Source: Streptomyces sclerotialus
GTDB taxonomy: Bacteria > Actinomycetota > Actinomycetes > Streptomycetales > Streptomycetaceae
NCBI GenBank assembly: GCA_000719105.1
Contig: JODX01000008.1
Location: forward strand, 62,001 to 126,000
Direction: 5' to 3'
DNA length: 64,000 bases
Below the pieces are notes generated by a model. The model did not search any database. It saw only the letters and a program-made list of their open reading frames with translations, and had not been told where the DNA came from. Shown in pieces: positions 27,684 through 36,354 of the stretch (its first letter is position 1; each line of letters starts with the position of its first letter). Position numbers and translations under genes: made by a program.

Positions 27684-29883
27684 TCAGGTCGTAGAAGGTG
27701 GCGCTGCCGACGGTGACCTCCTTGAAGTTCTCCTGGACCCACTCGCTGATCTGCGACGAGGTGCCGCTGTCGCCGCCCATTCCGCCGCCGCCCATGCCGC
27801 CGGCGATGAAGTAGTGAATCTTCCCCTCGTCCACGTACTTCTTGAACTGGGCGAGCGTCGGGGACGGGTCGGTGCCGTTGAAGCCGCCGATCGCCATCAC
27901 GGGCTCACCGGTGGAGAGCTGGTAGCTCGCCGCGTTCTGGGAACCGATGGCCGCTGCGGCCCAGGTGTAGTCCCCCGCGTTCTTCTCCAGCAGTTCCTTG
28001 GCCTCGTCACTGACGCTGGCGCCGTTGAGCAGGCCGCCCATGCCGCCGCCGCCCGTTCCGCCGCCCGGGCCGCCGCCTTCGCCGGTCATGCCGCCGGGGC
28101 CGGTCTGCTGGCCCTGCTGGCCTTGCTGGCCCTGCTGGCCCTGGCCGGGGAAGCCGCCGCCGGCGCCGCCCGTCGGAGGCTGGCCCATCTGGCCGTTCTG
28201 GCCGTTCTGCTGGCCCTGCTGGCCGCCCTGCCCCCCACCCGGGAAGCCACCGCCACCGCCACCGGCACCGCCCCCGCCGCCCGGGCCGCCGCGACCGCCG
28301 GAGACGGTCGGGCCCGCCGTGACGATCGAGCCGCTGTGGCCCTCGTTCAGGGTGGTGAGGGAGTACGCGGCCGGACCGGCGAGCGAGGTGACGATGCCCA
28401 GGCCGACCACCGCCAGTGCCAGTTGACGGCCGAGCCGGGCGACGAAGATCAGACCGAGGGCGGCGACGAGACCGCCGACCAGCACGATCCACTTCAGCCA
28501 CGGCAGGTAGTCGGAGGACCGGTTGAGCAGGATGTACCCCCAGGCCGCCGTCGCCGTCACGGCGCCCGCCAGCGCCAGTGCCACCCAGGCTCGGTCGCGC
28601 TCCCCCCACAGCAGGGCGGCGCCCATGCCGATCAGCGGTGCGATGTAGGGGGCGAGGGCCACGGTGTAGTACTCGTGGAAGATGCCCTGCATGAAGCTGA
28701 AGATCACCATGGTGATCAGCAGCGAGCCGCCCCAGAGCAGGAACGCGGCACGGGTCGCGTCGGTCCGCCCGTGCTTCCGTACCAGCACCAGCGCGGCCAC
28801 GAACAGGACCAGCGCCGCCGGGATCAGCCAGGAGATCTGGCCACCGATGCTGGAACCGAACATGCGGTCCCAGCCGGTCTCGCCCCAGCCGCCACCGCCG
28901 TTGCCGCCACCGCCGCCGACGCTGCCGGTCTCCTCGCCGTTGATGCGGCCGAGGCCGTTGTAGCCGAAGGTCAGCTCCAGGAAGGAGTTGTTCTGCGAGC
29001 CGCCGATGTACGGGCGCGAGGACGCCGGCCACAGCTCGACGATCGCCACCCACCAGCCGCCCGCGACGACCATGGCGAGCCCGGCGAGCAGCACCTGGCC
29101 GATGCGCTTCTTCAGGTTCGTGGGCGCGAGGACGGCGTACACCAGCGCGAGGACCGGCAGGATCAGGAAGGCCTGCAGGGTCTTCACCAGGAAGGCGAGG
29201 CCGATCGCGGCGCCCGCCCACACCAGCCACTTCGTCTGCGCCTTCTCCAGCGCGCGCTGTGTGCAGTACACCGCGGTCGCCATCAGCAGTGCGAGGGCCG
29301 CGTCCGGGTTGTTGAAGCGGAACATCAGCGCGGCGACCGGGGTCAGCGCGAAGACCGCCAGGGTGAGGAAGCCGGCCGTGGCGCCGAACCGGCGGCGCAC
29401 GGACGCCCAGAGCACACCGGCCGTGGCCACGGCCATCAGGACCTGCGGGAACAGGATCGCGAAGGAGTTCAGGCCGAGGAGCCTGACCGACAGCGCCATC
29501 GGCCAGAGCGAGGCCGGCGGCTTGTCGACGGTGATGGCGCCCGCCGCGTCCAGCGAGCCGAAGAAGAACGCCTTCCAGGACTCGCTGCCGGCCTGCACGG
29601 CCGCGGAGTAGAAGGAGTTGGCGTATCCGGAGGCCGTGAGGTTCCAGGTGTAGAGGGCCCCGATCACCAGCAGCGTGAGGAGGAAGGCGGGGCGCACCCG
29701 GCTCGGGTCCTCGGGGCGTCCCCGCCACAGCCGCCGTACGAAGGGCTGCTTCGGCTCACCGGCGTCCGCCACGGGCGGCGACGGTACCTGCGGTGCAGGT
29801 GGTACGGAGGGGGAGGGAACGGGCGGCGGGCCCCAGGCGGGACTCGCACCCCCCTGGTGCGTCGCGTCGTACTGGGTGGTCAT
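27667..29883 (-). CDS. GT39-family (ArnT/PMT-like) membrane glycosyltransferase with Gly/Gln-rich insert
   Basis: A 738-residue integral membrane glycosyltransferase expected to use a polyprenyl-phosphate sugar on the outer face of the membrane. A Pro-rich cytosolic head (1-60) is followed by the first external loop with GYANSFYSAAVQ and the motif DKPP (AITVDKPPASLW), with about twelve helices to about residue 500. A Gly/Gln-rich stretch (about 510-615) leads to an external C-terminal domain (ASVSDEAKELLEKN, then VGSATFYDL). ATG 29883 overlaps the GT2 stop by four bases (ATGA), showing coupling. It is the last gene of an operon with GT2-GtrA, kinase and regulator. The glycosylated target is unknown. 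Confidence 0.9.
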   Translation of the reverse strand: MTTQYDATHQGGASPAWGPPPVPSPSVPPAPQVPSPPVADAGEPKQPFVRRLWRGRPEDPSRVRPAFLLTLLVIGALYTWNLTASGYANSFYSAAVQAGSESWKAFFFGSLDAAGAITVDKPPASLWPMALSVRLLGLNSFAILFPQVLMAVATAGVLWASVRRRFGATAGFLTLAVFALTPVAALMFRFNNPDAALALLMATAVYCTQRALEKAQTKWLVWAGAAIGLAFLVKTLQAFLILPVLALVYAVLAPTNLKKRIGQVLLAGLAMVVAGGWWVAIVELWPASSRPYIGGSQNNSFLELTFGYNGLGRINGEETGSVGGGGGNGGGGWGETGWDRMFGSSIGGQISWLIPAALVLFVAALVLVRKHGRTDATRAAFLLWGGSLLITMVIFSFMQGIFHEYYTVALAPYIAPLIGMGAALLWGERDRAWVALALAGAVTATAAWGYILLNRSSDYLPWLKWIVLVGGLVAALGLIFVARLGRQLALAVVGLGIVTSLAGPAAYSLTTLNEGHSGSIVTAGPTVSGGRGGPGGGGGAGGGGGGFPGGGQGGQQGQQNGQNGQMGQPPTGGAGGGFPGQGQQGQQGQQGQQTGPGGMTGEGGGPGGGTGGGGMGGLLNGASVSDEAKELLEKNAGDYTWAAAAIGSQNAASYQLSTGEPVMAIGGFNGTDPSPTLAQFKKYVDEGKIHYFIAGGMGGGGMGGDSGTSSQISEWVQENFKEVTVGSATFYDLTQPTS

Positions 29884-31331
29884 CGCGCGTTCCTCGGATC
29901 GTGATCGTGGGAATCGTGGTCGTCGTGCGGACGCCCCGGCTGAAGCCGGTACGCGCCCGGGCCGCCCCGGTCCATGGCGTACTGGCTCGTGGGATGCGGG
30001 CTCGTGGAGTGCGAACTCGTGGGGTGCGGCATCGCCGGGTGCGAGTGCGGGTGCGGGTGCGGGTGCGGGTGCGGGGACGATGGCCCTTCCTCGCGCCGGT
30101 CCGGGAACACCCACGCCCGGAAGAGCAGGAACCGCAGCACCGTCGCCGCGAGGTTGGCGGCGATGAGCACCGCCAGTTCCGTGGAGTGCGCGGGGCTGCT
30201 CGTCGCCGCGTTCAGCGCGGCGAGGGAACCGCTGGTGAGAGCCAGCCCGATGCCGAACACCACCAAACCCTGCGCCTGGTGCCGCATGACGCGGTCCCGG
30301 CCGCGGACGCCGAAAGTGAGGCGCCGGTTGGCCGCCGTATTGGCGACCGCGGAGACGAGCAGGGCGAGCGCGTTGGCCACCTGCGACCCCGAGAACGTCC
30401 GGAAGCCGCTGTAGAGCAGCAGATAGAAGAGCGTCGACAGCGCGCCGACGGCGCAGAACCCGACGAGCTGGCGGGCCAGGCCGCGCGGTACGTCCTTGAT
30501 CTCGCGGTCGCGCGGATCGTCCCCGAAGGGCCGGGCGATCCGGTCCAGCGGCAGCGAACCCGTGGCCAGCGCCTTGCCGACCCGCCACACGCCCTTGAGG
30601 TCGTCGGTCGCGGTCCTCACGATGTGCACGGTCGAGTCGGGGTCGTCGACCCAGTCGACCGGCACCTCGTGGATGCGCAGGCCGGCTCGCTCGGCGAGGA
30701 CCAGCATCTCGGTGTCGAAGAACCAGCCGGTGTCCTCCACCAGCGGCAGCAGCACCTGGGCGACGTCCCGGCGTATCGCCTTGAAGCCGCACTGGGCGTC
30801 GGAGAAGCGGGCCTGCAGCGAACCCCGCAGGATCAGGTTGTACGCGCGGCTGATGAACTCCCGCTTGGGACCGCGCACCACCCGGGAGCTACGGGCGAGC
30901 CGGGACCCGATCGCCAGGTCGGAGTGACCGGAGATGAGCGGCGCCACCAGCGGCAGCAGCGCGTTGAGGTCGGTGGACAGGTCCACGTCCATGTAGGCGA
31001 GGACGGGCGCGTCGGACGCGGACCACACCGTCCTGAGCGCCCGCCCGCGCCCCTTCTGCTCCAGCCGGAAGGAGGTGACCTCCGGCAGCTCCGCCTCCAG
31101 CCGCGCGGCCACCTGCGGGGTGGTGTCCGTGGACGCGTTGTCCGCGACCGTGATGCGGAACGCGTACGGGAAGGTCCGCGCGAGGTGCTCGCGCAGCCGG
31201 AGGACGCACGGCCGGAGGTCCTTCTCCTCGTTGTAGACGGGGATCACTACGTCCAGGACAGGCGTCGCGGCGCGTCCGGCCGGGAGGTGCTCCCGCGCCG
31301 GCAGGGAGCCGGGAGAAGAGTCGGTTCGCAT
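29880..31331 (-). CDS. bifunctional GT2 (DPM1-like)/GtrA membrane protein with His-rich tail
   Basis: A 483-residue fusion. Residues about 25-265 are a GT2 polyprenyl-phosphate sugar synthase: DVVIPVYNEEKDL, nucleotide-sugar Asp motif AYMDVDLSTD, and FDAQCGFKAI-like SDAQCGFKAIRRD. Residues about 285-415 are a four-helix GtrA domain that may flip the lipid-linked sugar (RQLVGFCAVGALSTLFYLLL). The C-terminal 65 residues are rich in His, Pro and Ser, including PHPHPHPHPHSH, with possible metal affinity. It would supply lipid-linked sugar to the GT39 enzyme encoded next. It follows the kinase gene by 13 bases. Confidence 0.92.
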   Translation of the reverse strand: MRTDSSPGSLPAREHLPAGRAATPVLDVVIPVYNEEKDLRPCVLRLREHLARTFPYAFRITVADNASTDTTPQVAARLEAELPEVTSFRLEQKGRGRALRTVWSASDAPVLAYMDVDLSTDLNALLPLVAPLISGHSDLAIGSRLARSSRVVRGPKREFISRAYNLILRGSLQARFSDAQCGFKAIRRDVAQVLLPLVEDTGWFFDTEMLVLAERAGLRIHEVPVDWVDDPDSTVHIVRTATDDLKGVWRVGKALATGSLPLDRIARPFGDDPRDREIKDVPRGLARQLVGFCAVGALSTLFYLLLYSGFRTFSGSQVANALALLVSAVANTAANRRLTFGVRGRDRVMRHQAQGLVVFGIGLALTSGSLAALNAATSSPAHSTELAVLIAANLAATVLRFLLFRAWVFPDRREEGPSSPHPHPHPHPHSHPAMPHPTSSHSTSPHPTSQYAMDRGGPGAYRLQPGRPHDDHDSHDHDPRNAR

Positions 31332-31344
31332 GGGACGACTCTCG

Positions 31345-32949
31345 TCAGGCGCCCTGTTGTGCCCATGTGGTGTCGATGTGCTCCGCCTGTGAGTCCGATT
31401 GCCAGACCGTTGCCGCGTCGAACACGGGGTGGACCGGGGGTGCCAGGGCGGGCAGGTGCACCGTGAACACGGTCCGTCCGGGCACGCTGTCGACCGTCAC
31501 GGCACCACCGTGCGCGGTGGCCACGGCCTGCACGATGGCGAGCCCGAGACCGGTCGAGCCGGTGGTGCGGGAGCGCGCGGAGTCGCCTCGCGCGAACCGT
31601 TCGAAGACACGCGGGAGCAGCTCGGGCGGGATGCCCTGGCCGTTGTCCTCGACTTCCACGCAGAGCCACGGCCCGCGCCGCTGCACGCGCGCGGTGACCG
31701 TCGTACCCGGCGGTGTGTGCGTACGGGCGTTGGCGAGCAGATTGACCAGGACCTGTTGCAGACGGGCCGCGTCCGCCGCGACCAGCGCGGGCTCGTCGGG
31801 CAGGTCGAGCCGCCAGCTGTGGTCGCGGCCGGCCGCCCGTGCGTCGCTGACGGTGTCCACGACGAGCGGCACGAGATCGGTGTGCTCGAACTGGAGCGGC
31901 CGGCCGGCGTCCAGCCGCGCGAGCAGCAGCAGGTCCTCCACGAGCAGCGTCATCCGCCCGGACTCGGACTCGATGCGGGTGAGCGCGTGCCGTGTGTCGG
32001 GGCCGATCACCTCCCGGCCGCGCCGGGTCAGCTCGGCGTATCCGCGGATCGAGGCCAGCGGCGTACGCAGCTCATGGCTCGCGTCCGCGACGAACTGCCG
32101 TACCCGCATCTCGCTCTGCTGCCGTGCGTGCAGCGCGCCGTGGACGTGGTCGAGCATGCGGTTGAGGGCCGCGCCGACCTGCCCGACCTCCGTGTGCAGG
32201 TCGGTCTCGGACTCGGGGACTCGCTCGTTGAGGATGACCTCGCCGCAGTGCAGCGGAATCTCGGAGACCCGGGTGGCGGTGGCGGCCACCTTGCGCAGGG
32301 GACGCGTGGCGACGCCGACGAGAATCGAGCTCGCGATGCCGGCCGCGATGAGACCGGCACCGGTGACGCACGCCTCGACGAGGATGAGGGTGTTGACGGT
32401 GTTGTCGACCTTCGTGGTCGGGATGGCGATGTAGAAGCTGCCGTTCCCGGTCGTGTACCTGACGAGGTAGTCACCGAGACCGGGAATCTCGACCTCGTGC
32501 ACCTTGTCGTCCTGGGGGACGGAGCCGAGCGCGGCGATCCCGGCGTCGCCGAGCTCCTTGGCGGTCTCCTCGAAGACGTCGGACTTGTCGCCGTACCGGG
32601 CGTCGGTGATGGAGCCGTTCTCCACCTTCGCCGCGACGGTGTAGTTGGGTGCCGCGTGGGTGACGAAGTCGGTGAGATCGACCGGATCGATCTCGGGCAC
32701 CGGACTCTTGCCCCCCTTGGGGCCCGCGCCGGGTGGCGCCCACTGGCCGGTCGCGCGCGACGCGACGTCCCTCAGGTCCTTGTCCAGCTGGTCGTACAGA
32801 TGTGAGTGCAGCGCGACCGTCGTCACGGTGCCGATCACCGCGCAGACCACGGCGATCAGCGCCATGGACGCGACGACGAGCCGCGTCCGCAGCGTGCGCG
32901 GCTTACCTGCTCGCTTCCCCTGCGTTCGCGGCCGTCGTCTCCCGCTCAT
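31345..32949 (-). CDS. HAMP-domain sensor histidine kinase
   Basis: A 534-residue membrane kinase. It has TM1 at about 25-45, an external sensor region of about 150 residues, TM2 near 195-220, then HAMP, the phospho-acceptor box FVADASHELRTPLASIRG, the N box LLANARTHTP, the G1 box VEDNGQGIP and G2 GSTGLGLAIVQ. All catalytic motifs look intact. The start ATG 32949 overlaps the regulator stop by four bases (ATGA). The sensor domain is not one I can assign. It forms a two-component pair with the response regulator and is transcribed with the glycosyltransferases. Confidence 0.94.
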   Translation of the reverse strand: MSGRRRPRTQGKRAGKPRTLRTRLVVASMALIAVVCAVIGTVTTVALHSHLYDQLDKDLRDVASRATGQWAPPGAGPKGGKSPVPEIDPVDLTDFVTHAAPNYTVAAKVENGSITDARYGDKSDVFEETAKELGDAGIAALGSVPQDDKVHEVEIPGLGDYLVRYTTGNGSFYIAIPTTKVDNTVNTLILVEACVTGAGLIAAGIASSILVGVATRPLRKVAATATRVSEIPLHCGEVILNERVPESETDLHTEVGQVGAALNRMLDHVHGALHARQQSEMRVRQFVADASHELRTPLASIRGYAELTRRGREVIGPDTRHALTRIESESGRMTLLVEDLLLLARLDAGRPLQFEHTDLVPLVVDTVSDARAAGRDHSWRLDLPDEPALVAADAARLQQVLVNLLANARTHTPPGTTVTARVQRRGPWLCVEVEDNGQGIPPELLPRVFERFARGDSARSRTTGSTGLGLAIVQAVATAHGGAVTVDSVPGRTVFTVHLPALAPPVHPVFDAATVWQSDSQAEHIDTTWAQQGA

Positions 32950-33695
32950 GAGACCGGGGCCGTCGCGGGCTTGATCAGGTAACCGGCGCCGCGTCGCGTG
33001 TGGATCATCGGCTCCCGCCCCGCGTCGATCTTCCGCCGCAGATACGAGATGTAGAGCTCGACCACATTGGCCTGGCCGCCGAAGTCGTACGACCACACCC
33101 GGTCGAGGATCTGCGCCTTGCTGAGCACGCGCCGCGGGTTGCGCATCAGGAACCGCAGCAGCTCGAACTCGGTCGCGGTGAGGTGGATGTTCTGCCCGCC
33201 CCGCGACACCTCGTGGCTGTCCTCGTCGAGCATGAGGTCCCCGACGACCAGCACGGAGTCCGAGCGCCGGTCCGCGGCACCGGACCGCCGGATCAGCCCG
33301 CGCAGCCGCGCGACGACCTCCTCCAGGCTGAACGGTTTGGTGACGTAGTCGTCACCGCCGGCCGTCAGACCCGCGATACGGTCCTCGACCGCGTCCTTGG
33401 CGGTCAGGAAGAGCACGGGCACGTCGGGCAGCTCGCGCCGCAGCCGGCCGAGCACCGTCAGCCCGTCCATGTCCGGCAGCATCATGTCGAGGACGACGGC
33501 GTCGGGCCGGAACTCGCGCGCCGTCTGGATCGCGCCCTGTCCGTCCCCCGCGGTGCGGATCTGCCAGCCCTCGTAACGGAGGGCCATGGACAGCAGCTCG
33601 GTGATCGACAGCTCGTCGTCCACCACAAGCACTCGGACGGGGCTCCCGTCCGGCCTCAGCAGTTCGGTGCGCCCCTGGGGCGAGGTCGTGGTCAT
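32946..33695 (-). CDS. OmpR-family response regulator
   Basis: A 249-residue regulator. The receiver domain has VLVVDDE, the phospho-acceptor Asp in AVVLDMMLPDMDG, and the Lys in DYVTKPF. The winged-helix output has LTATEFELLRFLMRN and NVVELYISYLRRKID. ATG 33695 is used; a 23-residue longer reading exists. It is the first gene of the operon, so promoters should lie in 33696-33808, which contains several CTGAGA/TCTCAG motifs. It probably controls its own operon and envelope glycosylation. Confidence 0.94.
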   Translation of the reverse strand: MTTTSPQGRTELLRPDGSPVRVLVVDDELSITELLSMALRYEGWQIRTAGDGQGAIQTAREFRPDAVVLDMMLPDMDGLTVLGRLRRELPDVPVLFLTAKDAVEDRIAGLTAGGDDYVTKPFSLEEVVARLRGLIRRSGAADRRSDSVLVVGDLMLDEDSHEVSRGGQNIHLTATEFELLRFLMRNPRRVLSKAQILDRVWSYDFGGQANVVELYISYLRRKIDAGREPMIHTRRGAGYLIKPATAPVS

Positions 33696-33808
33696 GATGA
33701 CCACCTTGTCCGCGCCCTCTGAGAAGGCCCTTTCGGAGACCTGTGATTTTCCTGAGAAACACACAGGCGACTCTCAGGCAACTCCTGGGAACGCGCGTGA
33801 CACCGCCT

Positions 33809-34759
33809 TCACGGCACCGGAGCTCCCACCGCCTCGGCACTCGCCTCCGGCAGCCCGAAGAGCCGCGCCCCGTTGTCATGGCAGACCGCCCGCAGCCACC
33901 CCTCACCCAGCCCGAGCCGCTCCAGCGCGTACAGCTGATGGCCGTACGGATAGGGGATGTTGGGAAAGTCGCTGCCGAGCAGTACCCGGTCCCCCAGACC
34001 GGCGAGCCGCGGCAGCACCCGCCGGGGAAACGGCGCGAACCGCTCGCCGAAGTCGGTGAACGCCATGGTCGTGTCCAGCCGCACCTCCGCGTACCGCTCG
34101 GCGAGCTCGAGGAAGTCCTCGTACTCGGGCATCCCCATGTGCGCGACGACCAGCCGCAGCCGGGGATGCCTGCCCAGCACCCGCCGTATCGGCTCGGGCC
34201 CGGTGTGCTTGCCCGGCGCGGGCCCCGACCCGCAGTGCACGACGACCGGAACCCCGACCTCGGCGAGCAGCCCCCACACGGGATCGAGCAGCTCGTCACC
34301 CGGGTCGTACGCCCCGACCTGCACATGGGCCTTGAAAACACGCGCCCCCTGCTCAACGGCCTCCCGCACGTACTCCACGGCCTCCGGCTCCGGGAAGAAC
34401 GTCGCGGTGTGCAGGCAGTCCGGCGTCCGCCGCGCGAACTCCACGGCCCACGAGTTCAGCCAGCGCGCCATCCCCGCCTTGTGCGGATAGAGCATCGCGG
34501 TGAAGGAGCGCACCCCGAACTCCCGGACCACCGCCAGCCGTTCCTCCTCCTCCGCCCGGTAGGTGATCGGCCACTCGACACCACCGGTCAGCGGCCCCAG
34601 CCGGTCGAAGTAGTCCCACACCTTGCGCAGCACCCGCTCGGGCATGAAGTGCGTGTGCACATCGACGAGTCCGGGCAGCCCGAGCCGCCGCCAGAATGAC
34701 CGCACCTCCTCGGCATCCCGCCGAAACCGCCGCACACCCGCCGCGGGCTCGGCCTCCAT
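33809..34759 (-). CDS. amidohydrolase family 2 (ACMSD-like TIM barrel)
   Basis: A 316-residue metal-dependent hydrolase of the Amidohydro_2 family. HTHFMPERVLRKVWDYFD gives the HxH metal motif, VVVHCGSGP a third His, VVAHMGMPEY a fourth region, and LLGSDFPNIPYPYGHQ the metal Asp. ATG 34759 has GGGCGAGG upstream; the longer reading from 34972 crosses the next gene. Decarboxylase or hydrolase activity on a small carboxylic substrate is likely by family; the substrate is unknown. It overlaps no neighbour and sits between the two-component operon and the ABM gene. Confidence 0.87.
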   Translation of the reverse strand: MEAEPAAGVRRFRRDAEEVRSFWRRLGLPGLVDVHTHFMPERVLRKVWDYFDRLGPLTGGVEWPITYRAEEEERLAVVREFGVRSFTAMLYPHKAGMARWLNSWAVEFARRTPDCLHTATFFPEPEAVEYVREAVEQGARVFKAHVQVGAYDPGDELLDPVWGLLAEVGVPVVVHCGSGPAPGKHTGPEPIRRVLGRHPRLRLVVAHMGMPEYEDFLELAERYAEVRLDTTMAFTDFGERFAPFPRRVLPRLAGLGDRVLLGSDFPNIPYPYGHQLYALERLGLGEGWLRAVCHDNGARLFGLPEASAEAVGAPVP

Positions 34760-34775
34760 GGCCTCGCCCTCTGCA

Positions 34776-34847
34776 CGCACTCCCCGCCTCACTCCACCTC
34801 CCCGCCTGGCTCCACTTTCCCGCCTGGCTCCACCTCCCCGCCTCGCT
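34776..34847. repeat. 18-bp tandem repeat at the 3' end of the ABM gene
   Basis: Three CCACCTCCCCGCCTGGCT-like units (34794, 34812, 34830) and a diverged fourth around 34776 encode GGEVEP/GGKVEP repeats and run past the stop codon. Confidence 0.85.
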
Positions 34848-35229
34848 CGGTGCCGCGGCTCCGCTCGAAACCGTGGCTCCGCTCGACCTTGGCGACATGC
34901 AGCGTGTACCGCTCGTACCACTCGGCCCGCCCCCGCCTCTGGGCCGCGCGGTGCTCCACATGGGCCCGCCACTCCTCGATCGCTTCCACGTCCCGGAAGT
35001 ACCCCACGGTGATGGACGGTCCGCCGGGCGTCTGCGCATGGTCCATCCCGAGGAACCCCGGCACCTCCTTCACCAGCTCCTCCATCCGCTCGGCCGTCTC
35101 GCCGTACCCCGCCTGGTCGGCCGTTCGCACGGAGGTGAAGACGACGGCGTAGTACGGAGGCTCATAGGCGGGCATGGGCGCCGGCGCAGACCCGCCGACT
35201 CCGTCACGGGCAACAAGGTCATCGCTCAT
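34789..35229 (-). CDS. ABM-like (antibiotic biosynthesis monooxygenase fold) protein
   Basis: A 146-residue protein with a dimeric ferredoxin-like ABM domain (about 20-115). Landmarks are YYAVVFTSVRT, MEELVKEVPGFLGMDHAQ, ITVGYFRDVEAIEEWRAHVEH and WYERYTLHVAKVER. A charged tail with 6-residue repeats follows, produced by 18-bp tandem repeats. ATG 35229 is chosen; GTG 35265 and ATG 35175 are alternatives, and the last gives the start usual for the domain. The reaction is not known. The repeat tail is odd and probably recent. Confidence 0.78.
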   Translation of the reverse strand: MSDDLVARDGVGGSAPAPMPAYEPPYYAVVFTSVRTADQAGYGETAERMEELVKEVPGFLGMDHAQTPGGPSITVGYFRDVEAIEEWRAHVEHRAAQRRGRAEWYERYTLHVAKVERSHGFERSRGTERGGEVEPGGKVEPGGEVE

Positions 35230-35361
35230 GTCGCTACTGTCGGCGTCAGATCGGCCGGCGTCCACCTACTTACCGAACGGGATCCACAAGGAATCGAACG
35301 CTTCACCCAGCTCTCGGACAGCCCCTACCGTCCCTCTCCTCCCCTGGATCGCCCTCGCCCC

Positions 35362-36243
35362 TCAGAACAGCTCGTCCTGAACGCCCCCACTGCTCCTCAT
35401 CCACCGCACAGGCACGGTGAGCACCTCCCGCCCGGCCCCCTCGGCCGCTGTCAGCTCCCACCCGGTCATCAGCCGCGTGTCCAGCACGACGGCCCCGCCC
35501 TCGGTGGCCAGGTGCAGGTCGGGCCCGGCGACCGCGAGCACCTCGCCGCCCACGGCCCCGCCCGCGACCAGCTCGCTCACCGCCCCGTCGACGCCCGGAA
35601 GCCCCGCCAGCCCGAACACCTCATGGTGATCCACCGGCCGGCACGGCAACCTCTCCAGCGACTCCGGCCAGCCGTCGAGCGCTACCGCCCGCGCATGCAG
35701 CTCCACCAGCTCCGCACCCCGTTCGCCGGCCTCCGGCAGGGCGGCCCGTACGGCCCTCTTGTCGGCGTACGGAATCCGGTCCGGCACCCGAAGCGCGGCC
35801 CGCAGCACCTCCTCGGTCCGCCGCGCGGCCATCAACGGCCCGCACCCCAGCCAGCTGAAACAGACGGCCCCCTGCTCCAGCAACCGGGCGGATCCGCGCT
35901 CGACCGCGGTGATCCCCACCTTCACCATTCCGGGCCCGAACCACGCGAGGTACACGTGGTACGGCCGCGGATCGTCCGCGACGGTGTCGGCGGCCACGGA
36001 GTGCGCCCGGTCCAGCCGCGCACACGCGTCACACCGCGCTCCGGTACTCCTCCCCGAGATCTCGGCCCGTACCGGACAAGCGTGCCCCCGCGCACCGACG
36101 CACGTCCGGACCCTCCCCTTCACCACCCCGAAGGCGACCCTCTTCCCCCGTGGCAGGGCACTTCTCCGCCCTCCTTCCCAGACCAGCACGGGCGTCGCGT
36201 CACCCCACCGCAGCCCCGTACATCTCCACGCCGCCCGTGTCAT
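35362..36243 (-). CDS. DUF2797 family protein with Cys-rich zinc motif
   Basis: A 293-residue protein of DUF2797. An early Cys cluster, CVGARGHACPVRAE then GARCDACARLD, looks like a zinc site. It is followed by YHVYLAWFGPGMVKVGIT, which resembles the start of GIY-YIG-type nuclease domains, and RLLEQGAVCF. The C-terminal half has LDTRLMTGWELTAAEG. Nuclease activity is inference from the pattern only. ATG 36243 is used; 36255 is possible. Stand-alone gene. Confidence 0.8.
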   Translation of the reverse strand: MTRAAWRCTGLRWGDATPVLVWEGGRRSALPRGKRVAFGVVKGRVRTCVGARGHACPVRAEISGRSTGARCDACARLDRAHSVAADTVADDPRPYHVYLAWFGPGMVKVGITAVERGSARLLEQGAVCFSWLGCGPLMAARRTEEVLRAALRVPDRIPYADKRAVRAALPEAGERGAELVELHARAVALDGWPESLERLPCRPVDHHEVFGLAGLPGVDGAVSELVAGGAVGGEVLAVAGPDLHLATEGGAVVLDTRLMTGWELTAAEGAGREVLTVPVRWMRSSGGVQDELF

Positions 36244-36354
36244 CACCCACGACATTAGGGCCGACCACTGACAACGCCCACTGACCAGGGAAAACACCGA
36301 AGGGAAGCCCTGGGAACGAGGCATCGCCCAGCGGGCACGGCCCCCAGCCCTCGC

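Noticed and set aside
34696..36258. 520-codon plus-strand frame across ABM and DUF2797 genes
   Set aside because: Pro/Arg/His-rich shadow; the minus strand encodes both recognised families.
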